Assembly: GCA_001931875.2 (NCBI GenBank)
Contig: MSJH02000165.1
Span: 1 to 34,583, forward strand
Source: Byssochlamys sp. IMV 00236
Taxonomy: Eukaryota > Ascomycota > Eurotiomycetes > Eurotiales > Thermoascaceae
Direction: 5' to 3'
DNA: 34,583 nt
The translations under genes and the position numbers were made by a program. Numbering within the stretch: the stretch's first letter is position 1; every line of letters begins with the position of its first letter. Of the stretch, positions 1 through 14,130 are shown in pieces. The notes under the pieces were generated by a model. That model was not told the DNA's origin, did not search any database, and was given only the letters and a program-made list of their open reading frames with translations.

Positions 1-783
1 CCCTTTTTTTTTTTTTTTTTTTTTTTTATTTGTGTATAAAGTAATTAAAACCCATTGTATTCCGTAATACACTTGAATTGATAAAGCAACACAAAATAAG
101 CATATAAAAAAAACTACAGACTTGCTTTCATTATTTAAGCTCACATAAAAGAAAGGCCTTGTCTGCGTACAATAATAATTGATTTATTTCAAATACTTTA
201 TAGATAATCAGAAAAGCAAGAGGGAAAAAAAAAAGATGATCTAAATAATGTATATATTTTACTGACGCTTGTGTCTTTGTTTACATTGGTTAACTTGTTT
301 TTGCAAATAAGCAAAAATATTATATGAAATATTATTTATATTTATTTTGCAAGTTGAAATCTGCAAGCAGTGTTTCTTTTTAACTTGATTTTATTTCATT
401 TATGTACACATGAATTTATTTAAAAGCAAGCCTAAAAGAAATAAACACTATAAAAAATCACTTCCTATCAATATTACTTTGCTCATTGCTCTTGTTTTGC
501 TGCGTGTTAAATTGCCTTTGCTTTTTATGATTGCTTTATATCTTAAAAATAAATGCATGCAAATGGATTGTATTGGAGGGGAGTAAGCCTTCTTTTTGTG
601 ATTTAAGATCAAGTCCCAGCTTGTCTTTCAATGTCTAAGCGTTTAATGATCATTGGTTGACACCATTGGAATCGGCATTTTAAACTTTCGTGGCTTATAC
701 AATTGCAAACTTTTTTTTTTTATTGCGGCAGTAAGCTGGGAAGTAGTAAAGCCTCCTCTTTTTCGCTTTAGTCGATTTTAAAA
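1..783. other. AT-rich intergenic DNA, left edge
   Basis: No coding region or RNA gene is visible. The stretch opens with a long T run and is AT-rich throughout, with several short A or T homopolymers. The last part (about 590-783) is presumably the RPL19 promoter and 5' leader. Any gene to the left has no coding sequence inside the window. Confidence 0.6.
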
Positions 784-1458
784 ATGTAATTGTCAACATC
801 CAATGTCGAAGAAAGAAAGAGCAAAAGGAGAAAGAAACTTATACATATTCCAATAGGGTCAGTTTAGTTGTCCAAAAGCGTCTTGCTGCTTCCGTCCTCA
901 AGTGTGGTAAGAGAAAGATCTGGCTCGACCCCAATGAAGTCAATGAAATCTCCAACGCCAACTCTCGTAAGTTTTGTTATTCCAAAGAGATATATATATG
1001 TAACCATATTTTATAAAGGTGCCAACATCCGTAAGCTCGTCAAGGATGGTTTGATCATTCGCAAGCCTCAAATCTCTCAATCTCGCTTCCGTGTCCTCGA
1101 ACGTGCTGCTGCCAAGCGCAACGGTCGTCACATGGGTTACGGTAAGAGAAAGGGTACTGCCGATGCCCGTATGTCCAGCCAAGTTATCTGGATGCGCCGT
1201 ATGCGTGTCCTCCGTCGTCTCTTGGCCAAGTACAGAGAAGCTGGCAAGATCGACAAGCACTTGTACCACCAACTCTACCTCAAGTCCAAGGGTAACGGTT
1301 TCAAGAACAAGCGTGTCTTGATGGAACACATCCACAAGGCTAAGGCTGAAAAGGTTCGTGCCAAGACTCTCGCTGAACAAGCTGATGTCCTCCGTGCTAA
1401 GAACAAGGCTCTCCGTGAACGTCGTGCCAACAAGAAGAACGAAAAGGTTGAAGCCTAA
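784..1458 (+). CDS. RPL19: 60S ribosomal protein L19 (eL19)
   Basis: Component of the large cytosolic ribosomal subunit. Exons by splice consensus are 784-785, 857-966 and 1019-1458, giving 183 residues. Exon 2 encodes the typical block [20 protein letters not shown], and exon 3 continues with [16 protein letters not shown] and the long basic C-terminal helix ([20 protein letters not shown]). The last residues are KVEA followed by TAA. No in-frame ATG precedes the conserved block. The best start is AT at 784-785 joined to G at 857, so an intron (GTAATT...AATAG) splits the initiation codon. An alternative AT at 803-804 would be split in the same way. An ATG exists at 868 in another frame but would lose the conserved N terminus. 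AATAAA-type signal near 1478. Family identity is certain; the start is inferred. Confidence 0.93.
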
Positions 1459-1679
1459 ATTTCTTTTTTTTACACACAATAAATCTTCAAGATTGACCAG
1501 TAATTCCTAAAGCCAAGCTCTTTTTCTCCTTTCAGGGCAACACACAACAGTTGTCCTTTTGTTATCAAGCAGAAAAAATTTTCGTGACTTGTTTTATTAT
1601 TTTTTTTTTTTTTCTTGTCTTATTACTAGACCGTTTTCAATTTTCTTTCTCTTTTTTACTTTAGTAGATAATTATTACT

Positions 1680-3140
1680 ATGAGTGTTCAAGGCTTTTGG
1701 GGTAAACTTTTATATGAAAAAAAGACAGAAAAGCCATTAACTCATGCTTACTGTTTTTTTACATGTAAATAGGTCTTCAGTTAGTACCTGGCAAGACATA
1801 CAGTCAAGTTGTAGCAGCTCCTTTCCGCATTTCTATGGTAATTTACTTTTCCATTTTACATGCATGTTTATATTCAATATCAACTTAGGCTTCACTTACT
1901 GTTGATGCTGATGGAAACAAGCGCACGTCCGTCTCTGTTCTTATCGATAATAAAGAGTTTGTTCTTTGTACTTTAGTTCCCAACAAGGTATGGACAAAAA
2001 AACAAGCAAAACAAGCATATGTTTATATTCTTTATATAGATCGAGCAACAACCTTTAGACATTACCTTTGTTGAAGGTGAAGAAGTTACTTTCTCTGCCA
2101 AGGGTTCAAATGCTGTCCATCTTACTGGTAACTATGTATTCCACGATGATGATGAGGGAGATATGGGCTCAATGGGTGAAGAGTCTGAGGAAGAGGATAA
2201 TGTTGAAGAATTCTTAAAGTAAGGCGTTTATAAAATATCGAGTTGAAAAACCTAACAAACATTGTAGGAAGCTTCCTCCTAACGCCACTAAGGAAGATAT
2301 CAGTAAGTCTTTTTCTAATAATGTATGTATGTTGACTAACATGTTGTTTTAGACAAAGCTTTGATTGCTTCTATTAATGGAGGTATGGATGAGTCTGATG
2401 AGGAAATTGATTCTGATGAAGCTATGGGTGAAAATGACTCTGAAGAAGAAGAATCTGAAGAAGAATCTGAAGATGACGACGACTACGAAGAAGAGGAAGA
2501 GAAGCCTGCTGTCAACAAGAAGCGTCCTGCTGAGGATACCAAGACGCCTCCTACCAAGAAGCAAAAGGCTGCTGAACAGGCCAAGAAGCCTGAAACCAAG
2601 AAGCCTGAAGCTAAGAAGGAAGAACCCAAGAAAGAACAGGCCAAGAAGAAGGAAGAGCCCAAGAAGAAGGAAGAACCCAAGAAGAAGGAGGAACAAAAGA
2701 AAGAGCAAGCCAAGAAGGAGGAGCCCAAGAAAAAGGAAGAACCTAAGAAGAAAGAAGAACCTAAGAAGAAGGAGGAACAAAAGAAGGAAGAGCCCAAGAA
2801 GAAGGTTACAAAGCTTCCTAATGGCCTCATTATTGAAGATATCAAGGTTGGTGAAGGTGCTTCCTGTAAATCTGGTCAAAGAGTTGGCATGCGCTATATC
2901 GGTAAGCTCACAAACGGCAAGGTCTTTGACAAGAACGTTTCTGGTAAACCCTTCTCTTTCCTTTTGGGCCGCGGTGAAGTTATCAAGGGATGGGATCTTG
3001 GTATCGTTGGCATGAAGGCTGGTGGTGAACGTAGATTGACCATCCCCGCTCCATTAGCATACGGTAAGCGTGGTGCTCCTCCAGATATTCCCAAGAACGC
3101 CACTCTTGTTTTCGATGTCAAATTACTTACCATGAAATAA
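1680..3140 (+). CDS. FPR4: Nuclear FKBP-type peptidyl-prolyl isomerase with nucleoplasmin-like domain
   Basis: Predicted 395-residue prolyl cis-trans isomerase of the fungal Fpr3/Fpr4 (S. pombe Fkbp39) family, known as nucleolar/chromatin histone chaperones. Exons: 1680-1701, 1773-1837, 1889-1987, 2040-2218, 2268-2302, 2353-3140. Residues 1 to about 95 form the nucleoplasmin-like domain (starts [17 protein letters not shown]). Acidic tracts follow (DDDEGD, EESEEE, then a D/E-rich stretch). Next is a KRP/KKQK nuclear-localisation-like segment and a long Lys/Glu/Pro repeat linker (about residues 205-285). The C-terminal 110 residues are a complete FKBP domain with [26 protein letters not shown] and the [10 protein letters not shown] loop. 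The last exon is large; the upstream exons are short. The symbol follows the yeast family and does not claim one-to-one orthology. Confidence 0.92.
2578..2810 (+). repeat. Degenerate Lys/Glu/Pro-coding tandem repeat in the FKBP linker
   Basis: Purine-rich repeats of AAGAAGGA(A/G)GA(A/G)CCC-like units inside the last FKBP exon, coding for imperfect [21 protein letters not shown] repeats. This probably forms an extended or helical, highly charged linker between the chaperone domain and the FKBP domain. Unit number may vary between strains. Confidence 0.8.
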
Positions 3141-3509
3141 TCTGTCTCTCCCCTGCATTGTTGTTATCTTTTCCCAAATTGTTTTATATCAGTTATTACA
3201 CTTGTCAATAAAAAATAAGAACTCATCTTGGTTTAGAAAGACGCGTCCTTAAATAGACTGCAGGAATATAGATGACTGAAAATGATGCGTCATCAATGGA
3301 ACCTTACTACATGCACATTCACAAATAAGAATAGAACCTAAAACAAAAATGCAACTCTGTCAGGATATCAAAAGTGCAATCTTTCGTTTTCGCTTTATGA
3401 CAGTGTCGAATTAAGACATCAATGTGTAACGTTAAATGCGTCTCTTTTTGTTGGCTGCATTATGCAAGGTAGCTACACTTTATTTCATCAGCGTATGTGA
3501 TCAACAAAC
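3141..3509. other. Convergent intergenic region, FKBP gene to RPL27
   Basis: 369 bp between the stop codons of two convergent genes. It holds an AATAAA-like signal at about 3205-3215 for the + strand gene and, presumably, the RPL27 3' UTR. No ORF or RNA gene is supported. Confidence 0.6.
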
Positions 3510-4180
3510 TTAGAATCTGAGCTTGCTGAAGAACCACTTGTTCTTGCCGGTTTGGTAGCGTTCTTCAAAGAGCTTCTTGATGAGCTAGAATAGAGAGATG
3601 TAAGAACACTCAATTTTTTATATTTACTCTTTTTAACGTTACCTTCTTTGCATCTTCACGTTGAGAAGGTTCCTTGAAGGTGTCAGAGGAAATGGTTCCC
3701 TTGATTTGTTCCAATTCCAAACCATAACTAAAAACATGTTGGTATCACTAATGTCAACAATGTCTATATAATTACCGAGTGGGCATCATGTGGTTGTAGT
3801 TGACAATCTTGACGAAAGGCTTAACCTTGGAGCGCTTGGCAACCTTCTTTTGACCCATCTTCTTGGTGACCTTGAGAGGAGTGCGTTCGACACCAGCGAC
3901 AACGGCGTAACCATATGGTCTTTCCTTGGTTCCTTCATCGTGGTCTATACACACATGTTGAATAATCTCGATATTGGGCATTGTATTATTTCTAAATCTT
4001 ACTGCGAACAACGACTGCCTTCTTACCGGCATAGCGACCTTGTAAGATGACAACAACCTAATTTCATAATTAATTCTCTGCCTTTTTTTTTTTTTGAAAA
4101 AGGGAATGGATTCATTCTATCTGCATCCATCCATCCTTGTCGAAAGCACGTACTTTACCAGCCTTGATGAATTTGACCAT
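3510..4180 (-). CDS. RPL27: 60S ribosomal protein L27 (eL27)
   Basis: Large-subunit ribosomal protein. Five exons on the minus strand: 4154-4180, 4003-4057, 3776-3944, 3643-3727 and 3510-3584. They total 411 nt and give 136 residues, the usual eL27 length. The joined protein begins MVKFIKAGK then [18 protein letters not shown]. It continues with the diagnostic [20 protein letters not shown] and [20 protein letters not shown], and ends [12 protein letters not shown]. All introns are GT-AG. The gene is divergent from the gene starting at 4404, with 223 bp between start codons. Confidence 0.96.
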
Positions 4181-4403
4181 GTTGGTTAGTGATATGTAGA
4201 GGAAGAGAAGGGAATCTGAGTTTCATCCATTTCTTCTAATACAGCACTCTGCTTTGGTTGGGCACTTCTGCACTTTTCTTCTCTCTTTGTCTCCTTCCAC
4301 CCTCCAACCCACACCTACCGGAGTTTAAATAGAGCGAATGAGATTTTGAGAAACTGCAGTTGCCGCACAAAGGGACATTCTTTCTCTTTCTTTTTTATTT
4401 TTT
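4181..4403. promoter_or_regulatory. Short divergent promoter, RPL27 (-) and unknown gene (+)
   Basis: 223 bp separate the two start codons, so both core promoters must lie here. Visible elements are a TTTAAATA box at about 4324-4331 and CT/CA-rich tracts (about 4260-4320) typical of highly expressed genes. Factor identities cannot be assigned from sequence. Confidence 0.55.
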
Positions 4404-5643
4404 ATGAGTGAAAAGAAACGTTCCTTATCATTTGAAAATGAAGATCCGAAGCGACAACGAAGGTTTACACTAGACGTTGCTGCAGATAATCAATTCTTGC
4501 TTGAAGATTATTTTTCATTGGCTATTGTCCTTTTGGATCCAACAAAGATATTTATATTTAAAGAAAGAAAAGATGAGTATATCCATATGCTGGCTAAACA
4601 TGCAGCTAAACTTGCTCATGGCAATCTCTTGAATACAATTGAAAGAATACTGTGCTTGGTTGATAGCAATACGTCAGATCAAGAGCTGGATTTATTGCTC
4701 ACCAAAGTGGAAAATATAGATAAAGAACGAGAATATGCGTTCATTACTTGCACCATACAGTGTCTAAAAGTATAAAGTGTCTCTATGTGCGACTATATAG
4801 TAACTTGCATTTTCTTAGAATAAGACGTCAAGAATAGATGACATTATACGATCACGGCTTGACAGCAGATCGTTGTTACAGCAAGTGCTATTTTATGATG
4901 TTCGATTTGCAAGATTACTACCTTTATTTCATGTTTTATTTAACCATGATTCCAGTATGATTACCACTCCTTCATATGAGGTATTTCTATTCTATATCCT
5001 GATAAAATTGTCGTGTCTCCATGTGTGTATGTGTGTTTTTATAATGACATATTACTATATATATACAGAATGGATCATCTGCAAGCTATAAAAGCTCTTC
5101 CATGATTGGCACTATTGCAAATCCACAGGGTACCTTTTCATATTCATCCTCTTTTGATGATTTTATATCTAGAATACCTGATACAAACTATGATGAACCA
5201 CATGATATGCAAGAGTTTAGTATCATAAGTGCTACTATGGACAGTGATGACAATATCACGGATGACACTACTACACAAAAAGAATCTAGACAAGAATTTA
5301 GTGTAGCAGAAAACGAAAAGACGACTCTATATTATAATGACTTGATATTAGACGAAATAAAGGTTGGAGAGAATGTACTAGATGACTCTGTGAAGGCAAG
5401 CATCATTCAGCATCTAAAGACAAACAAGCCAAATGTTTGGGAAAAGATTGTAAATTATGAGGTAAAAAAAAAAACAAATCAGTCTTTTCCAGCCCACTGG
5501 TTGATCCTTCCTGTTTTTAATAGCCTGTGGATATTGATGAATGCTATGAAGGCTTAGAATATAAAAAGGGTGTCCTGAGAGCCTTTCTGGATGAATTTGT
5601 AAATTGTGTGACACGGATGTTTATGCAGTCTAAACAAAACTAA
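4404..5643 (+). CDS. Unrecognised 346-residue protein
   Basis: I do not recognise this family. Exons are 4404-4769, 4819-4980, 5069-5461 and 5524-5643. All introns are GT-AG with phase-0 boundaries, and the joined frame runs cleanly to a TAA at 5641. The N terminus is basic and nuclear-localisation-like (MSEKKRSLSFENEDPKRQRRF). Residues of about 25-200 look helical and hydrophobic-rich with no membrane segment (FLLEDYFSLAIVLLDP, LLNTIERILCLVD). A Ser/Asp-rich acidic stretch follows, and the C-terminal 120 residues are again helical (KASIIQHLKTNKPNVWEKIV, VLRAFLDEFVNCVTRMF). No signal peptide or catalytic motif is seen. The regular frame across three introns supports a real gene, possibly a helical-repeat nuclear protein (inference). 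Confidence 0.75.
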
Positions 5644-6717
5644 AATGTGTTGTTAGGGTTGTTTGAAGTAAAAATAAAATCAAACTCAGCTAAAGTTGAG
5701 CTTTGTTTCTTGTTTATAAAGTAGTGCTTCAGGAGAGGGTCTTGTAGTTGTCTATCAAATAACATCTAGCTTCTTTTTATTAGCATGGCAATGTTTGGCA
5801 GATTCTTTATTATTATTCTTTGGGATATTAAGTGAAACTAAGCAGTTCATGCGCATTTGGCATATTCAACAGTATCATTTTAAATATATCTTTATTCAGA
5901 TTATAGTTATCTGCCTTTTGTAGCATAATATCTGTCAACGTCTATCGTAAACCCTCGATCTAGTCCTCAAAAATTTACCCAAGCAGCAGCAGAAAAGCAC
6001 ACATATCAATGTAGAGTTGGCATTGATATATATCTTATATAGGAAACTTAAGTCAAAAGAAGTAACTTTTAAAGAGAAGACGCACTGAATGAAATAAATG
6101 ACCACACGTTTTTTTTTACTATTGTGCATTAAGCTGGTTTCTGTAAGACCTCAGCAGGTAACTCTTTTTATTTTGATACGCCAAGGTTAGTCAGTTAATA
6201 ATGTTGTTAATTACAGTTATTTATAAAATAGCTTTTTATCACATATGGATCTTGTTGCCGTAGTAGCAGCTTAAAGTATAATAAAAGTAAAAGATAGTAG
6301 ATATGTAAAAACAATTGTTACATATGCCACAGGTCTCTCGAAGCTGCGGCTTTGGAACAACCGTTACTTTTCAATAGAAAATTGACGATACCCTCATTCA
6401 ATAGCATCTAATATTAAAGTGGAGTCAACGTGTTTTTATCCTATTCGCTTATTCCTCAATGGCTATATTGAATCAAAAGACTGGCAGCAGATTATCCATT
6501 TTAACACTCAGGGCAACTTTATATCATCTCTCCTTTTAAAACAAAATGAGTACTATTGGACGATGCCTATGTTTTGTTGAAAGATTACTTTATTAATTTG
6601 TAGAACATTCGATCAGTTCTGCCCTTAATTTTGCGTGTTTAACAATTCCCGCAAATCAATAAATAAAACGTTGTTACTGAGATTTAATTCATTACTTTTC
6701 TTTCTCTTTTTTACAAA
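5644..6717. other. 1.07 kb intergenic region
   Basis: AT-rich DNA with no supported gene. An AAATAAAATC polyadenylation-like signal near 5670 serves the upstream gene. The right half is the promoter of the ER thioredoxin-family gene. A CAACGTG core at about 6427 resembles half of some unfolded-protein-response elements, but this is too weak to call. Short ORFs here show no recognisable protein. Confidence 0.5.
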
Positions 6718-8150
6718 ATGAAGCTTCCTACTATTGCCTTATTAACTGTTTGTTCTCAAATCGCGTTATCTCAAGCCCTGTATACGTCCAAGGACGATGT
6801 AAACTTACTAACACCACAAACATTTGGCCCTGCCGTGATGGATACGAATGTAACCCTATTTTTGTTTTCTTTTAAAAAACAAACTAACCAGTCACCATAG
6901 CAACTGGTTGCCGTTGAGTTTTACGCACCATGGTGTGGTCACTGCCAACGACTCGCACCCGAGTGGAAAAAGGCAGCAACGAATCTGAAAGGACTTGTCT
7001 CGGTCAATGCAGTTGATTGCGATGTAGAAGCCAACAAACCACTCTGTGCGACTTATGATATCAAAGGATTTCCAACCATCAAAATATTCCCTCCTGAACT
7101 ACGAAAACATAAAAAGACAGGCAAGCTAAGCAAGGTGCCAACAGGTAGATGATGATGATGTCTCCCCTTGTATTTTGTATTTAAAGGTTTTTCATTAGAC
7201 TACCAAGGACCACGAGATGCAAAATCTATTGTTGATTATTTATTATCTAATCAACCTTCGAACGTATTATTTGTCAAATGGAATGAAAAGGACGTTAAAT
7301 CGAAAAAGAGCATCACCTTGGATAATTTCTTATCTACACAGGTAAAAATGAAATCCTTGCGCGTGATTAGAAGAAGTAATAATATATATTTACAGAACGA
7401 AACATTACCCAAAGCATTATTATTCACCGACAAGCCTACAACCACGCCACTGTATAAGGCACTCTCTGTCGAATTTAAAGATCGTCTGCTAGTGGGCGAA
7501 GTGAAGCAATCCGAAAAGAATATTGTCAGTGAATTTAATATTCAATCTTTTCCTACTTTGGTTGTCATCTCCCCTGAATATGGCACGGTTCAATTCGAAG
7601 GCAAGTTGAAGAGAGACACTTTAAAATCCTTTTTGGAAAAGTACGCTCTGGAAAGCAAGACATCCGGGAATGATAGTAAAGGCAGCACTGAGAGCAGCCA
7701 ACCAAAGAAGACGGCAAAAGGTATACATATGCCCTTTGTATTACGTAATCTTATACATGTTCCATAGTGGAAGCTATTACAACGAATGATAGCCTAAAGC
7801 AACACTGCCTGAATACAAACCAGATCTGTGTGCTGGTCATTACGGACGAACAAGATAAGCAGGAAACGATTGATATATTAAACGCATTAAAAGACAAGAA
7901 TGACAAGTTCCAATATGGTTGGATGCATGCCAGTCAATCTGCGGATATTGTCAACACACTTCAACTGCCTCAAGATTATCCATCCTTATTCATCTTGCAT
8001 CCTTCAAAACGTGCGTTTAGAAATTACGTAGGCGCATTCGATGAAAACAAGATTCATCAATGGCTCAATCGTGTTAGCTCTGGTGCAGTTGATGCTTGGG
8101 CATACAGAGGTGATATTAAATTAATTGAAAGGCAACATGATGAGTTGTAA
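6718..8150 (+). CDS. ER protein disulfide-isomerase-like thioredoxin protein (P5/PDIA6-Mpd1 type)
   Basis: Predicted 412-residue ER oxidoreductase. Exons: 6718-6849, 6901-7144, 7187-7341, 7396-7720, 7768-8150. An N-terminal signal peptide ([20 protein letters not shown]) precedes one catalytic thioredoxin domain with active site APWCGHC (Cys56, Cys59) and the cis-Pro motif KGFPTI. A second thioredoxin-like domain lacks the CxxC but keeps FPTL ([14 protein letters not shown]). A third, C-terminal domain (about residues 285-400) also lacks cysteine pairs and resembles the b domain of PDIA6. The protein ends in HDEL, a canonical ER retrieval signal. Expected role: disulfide formation or isomerisation in the secretory pathway. 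Tandem with USP7 208 bp downstream. AATAAA signal at about 8192. Confidence 0.93.
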
Positions 8151-8281
8151 GCAATTGCATTATTCTAAAATAAGCTTTAAACAAATTCTGACCAATAAAA
8201 TTAAAGCAAGAAGAAAGTCTAAAAAAAATGGTCTACTTTATATTTTCCCTTTCTTTTCCTTTCTATTATTTTCTGTGTCTC

Positions 8282-8322
8282 TCTTTTTTTTTTTTTTTGT
8301 GTGCGTGTGTGCGTGTGTGTGT
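8282..8322. repeat. Poly-T plus TG/CG dinucleotide microsatellite
   Basis: A T run followed by alternating GTGTGCGTGTGTGCGTGTGTG in the short gap between the PDI-like gene and the USP7 gene. Alternating purine/pyrimidine DNA of this kind is often length-polymorphic. It sits about 40 bp upstream of the proposed USP7 start codon. Confidence 0.8.
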
Positions 8323-8358
8323 ACTTTATATTAATTAAAAGGAACCGATTAGAAAAAA

Positions 8359-12118
<3,760 letters not shown>

Positions 12119-12245
12119 ATAAAAAATAAATGACGCTTTTATTAAATAAGGAGTTGAAAAAAAAGAGAGAGAGAGAAGGAGGGGTTGATCTCAATGCAGT
12201 ATTGTCTATTAGTCATATTGAATGTGATATTTAATACATGTATAA

Positions 12246-13347
12246 ATGACCCTGAGAATCCATGGTAACTGCTTTAATAGATCATCAGGAGTAAATCATC
12301 ATAAATTAAAAGCAAACCTTTTTTTCTTTCCTTTTTTCTTTATTCTAACAATGTTTTTTTTTTGCATGATACAGACATTGATGAAAGATACAGGCAAGAG
12401 ATATCACAATTAGAGTTGAAAAATCAAGAATTACAAGAAATCATTCATGAATTGACCGCAAGACTTGATCATGTACAAAGAGATGTCCAACAAAGAGAAA
12501 GAAAGATGGCTCAAGAAATAGACAAATTAAAGTCACAGTGGCAATTAGACAGGAGACGATTACAAGAAGATCATGCTCATGAGCTGTTTATCATCAAAGA
12601 AGCTCATCAGGAAGAAAGAGATATGATACTGAAAGAGCTCCATGACCGTCTCACTTCTCCCACGATACCTTCGACTCGGGTACTGAGCAGTGCCAGCAGT
12701 AACAACAGTTGTCGTGCCCTAGGTTCGACATTGACGGATATACAACCATGCAATCGTTCTGAACGTCATCCATCGTGTTCTCAAGACAAGCTAATGTCCC
12801 CTTCATTTGCGTACGATTCGGATGGTCAAGAAACCATTGATATCAAACTTTCCCCAGATTTAGATTTGTGCAACAGTTCTACCGCATTGATCAAATGCGT
12901 CTATTCTTCCACAGATACCATTTCGACTGCCGACCCTTTATGCTCTTGTAAAGATGACAAGAGTATCGAAAGACATCAAGTCTTTACGCGTACAATGGTA
13001 GGTGATTGGATGTGGAAGTACACACGTCATAGATTAAGAAAGGAAAACAAGCATCAGCGATTCTTTTGGTTTCATCCCTATACCCAAATGCTTTACTGGA
13101 GTACAAACGAACCTGGAAATCAACAGAATGAAGCTATAAAAAATGGTAAAATTGTATATACATGTGTTTTCTATTTACTTATATCCTTATTATAGTTCGT
13201 GTTGTGTCATTTGAAGTCATACAAAATGAAGATGTACCAAGTATATCAATAAAGACTCCAAACCGATCCATGAAAATACAATGCCTTAATCGTAATTCTC
13301 ATTATGCATGGATAAGAACATTGTCCTGTATTTTTAGTCCAAAATAA
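12246..13347 (+). CDS. Coiled-coil plus Mcp5/Num1-type PH-domain protein
   Basis: Predicted 313 residues. Residues of about 8-95 form a strongly charged coiled coil (YRQEISQLELKNQELQEI, HVQRDVQQRERKMAQEIDKL). A Ser/Thr-rich linker follows, then a C-terminal PH domain from about residue 215 (VGDWMWKYTRHRLRKENKHQ, RFFWFHPYTQMLYWS, VVSFEVIQNEDVPSISIKTP, YAWIRTLSCIF). This is the lipid-binding PH type of the cortical anchors Num1/Mcp5, which tether dynein or mitochondria to the cell cortex. This protein is much shorter than Num1. Exons: 12246-12264 (inferred), 12375-13145, 13196-13347. The start is uncertain: no ATG opens the long exon in frame. The proposed exon 1 (ATGACCCTGAGAATCCATG then GTAACT) restores the frame but overlaps a TATAAA-like string. 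A fallback start is the internal Met in RKMAQE. Confidence 0.82.
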
Positions 13348-13366
13348 TAACAATAAACACTATTTT

Positions 13367-14130
13367 TTATAAATTGACAAGGTACTCTTTACGTTCAGCC
13401 AGACGGTACCATCGTTCGCGCCGTGTACGAGTCTTTGACCAGAATTTCCAGGTCCAGTCAGTGTATTGCCATCCTTCTTGTCCTCTTATCCATTCTGGAT
13501 CCGTCCATACCCAGGTGACATGTTTCTGTTGTTTGCCTATCCTTGTCGGTGGTGGCAATCTAAACGTATGAATTGAACAGGTTGGTTCCAAATGAATGTC
13601 TGTCCTATGTCCGACAATTATAAATATACAAAAAGAAAATAAGGGATTTTTAAAAATTACCATGCTGGAGGATCTTGTGGTAATAGGCAATGTCCCCAAC
13701 CGGTAGCAACCCACCATCGTTGATGATGGTATACTTCAAAGCAATAGTACGTCTGCTGTGATGAACGAGTGACAGTTTTGGTAGTCGGATTAGATAAGAG
13801 CACTTTAAGGATCGTTTGAACTCGTTGACTAGAAAGACACATGATGGCAAGGATAGTAAGCCCTATAGCCTGCTGTTGGACTATGGCCCATCCTATGCAT
13901 ACAAGTAATCCAGAAAATCCTGTTCTATCATCATGAATCAACTGGTGTATGTCGAATACATCATCCAGTAACCTGGACTTGTGAATTATGATACAGACAA
14001 CAATCAGGCTTTCGCAAAATCGATACCAAAGTATCCAAACGATAAAGACTAACAATGAATAATCGTGTTTCCATTGAAAAAGACGGCGGATTGATACTGT
14101 GTGAATGATATAGGATGAGTGCTTTTTCAT
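13367..14130 (-). CDS. Small membrane protein with DysF (peroxin Pex30/Pex24-type) domain
   Basis: Predicted 235 residues from two exons, 13661-14130 and 13367-13604, joined by a 56-nt GT-AG intron. The N-terminal half has hydrophobic segments (YSLLVFIVWILWYRF, SLIVVCIII, GFSGLLVCIGWAIV, IGLTILAIMC). The C-terminal half is a DysF/peroxin domain: FEVYHHQRWWVATGWGHCLL, then P.AWTDIHLEP, and VTWVWTDPEWIRGQEGWQY followed by TDWTWKFW. This is the arrangement of Pex23/24/29/30-family proteins, which shape ER-peroxisome contact domains and peroxisome number. It is much shorter than yeast Pex30 and may be a minimal family member. It is convergent with the PH gene (19 bp between stops) and divergent from MCM5 (252 bp between starts). 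Confidence 0.85.

Noticed and set aside
1091..1321. Plus-strand ORF inside RPL19 exon 3
   Set aside because: Out-of-frame shadow of the RPL19 coding sequence.
940..1479. Long minus-strand ORF opposite RPL19
   Set aside because: It is antisense to conserved L19 codons and its protein is Leu/Thr/Ser-rich without family motifs; a codon-bias shadow.
2349..2879. Minus-strand Leu/Phe-rich ORF opposite the FKBP linker
   Set aside because: It is the reverse complement of Lys/Glu repeat codons (AAG to CTT), so its apparent hydrophobic, membrane-like nature is an artefact.
6420..6440. CAACGTG as a possible unfolded-protein-response element before the ER oxidoreductase gene
   Set aside because: Only a partial match, single copy, about 290 bp upstream; cannot be told from chance.
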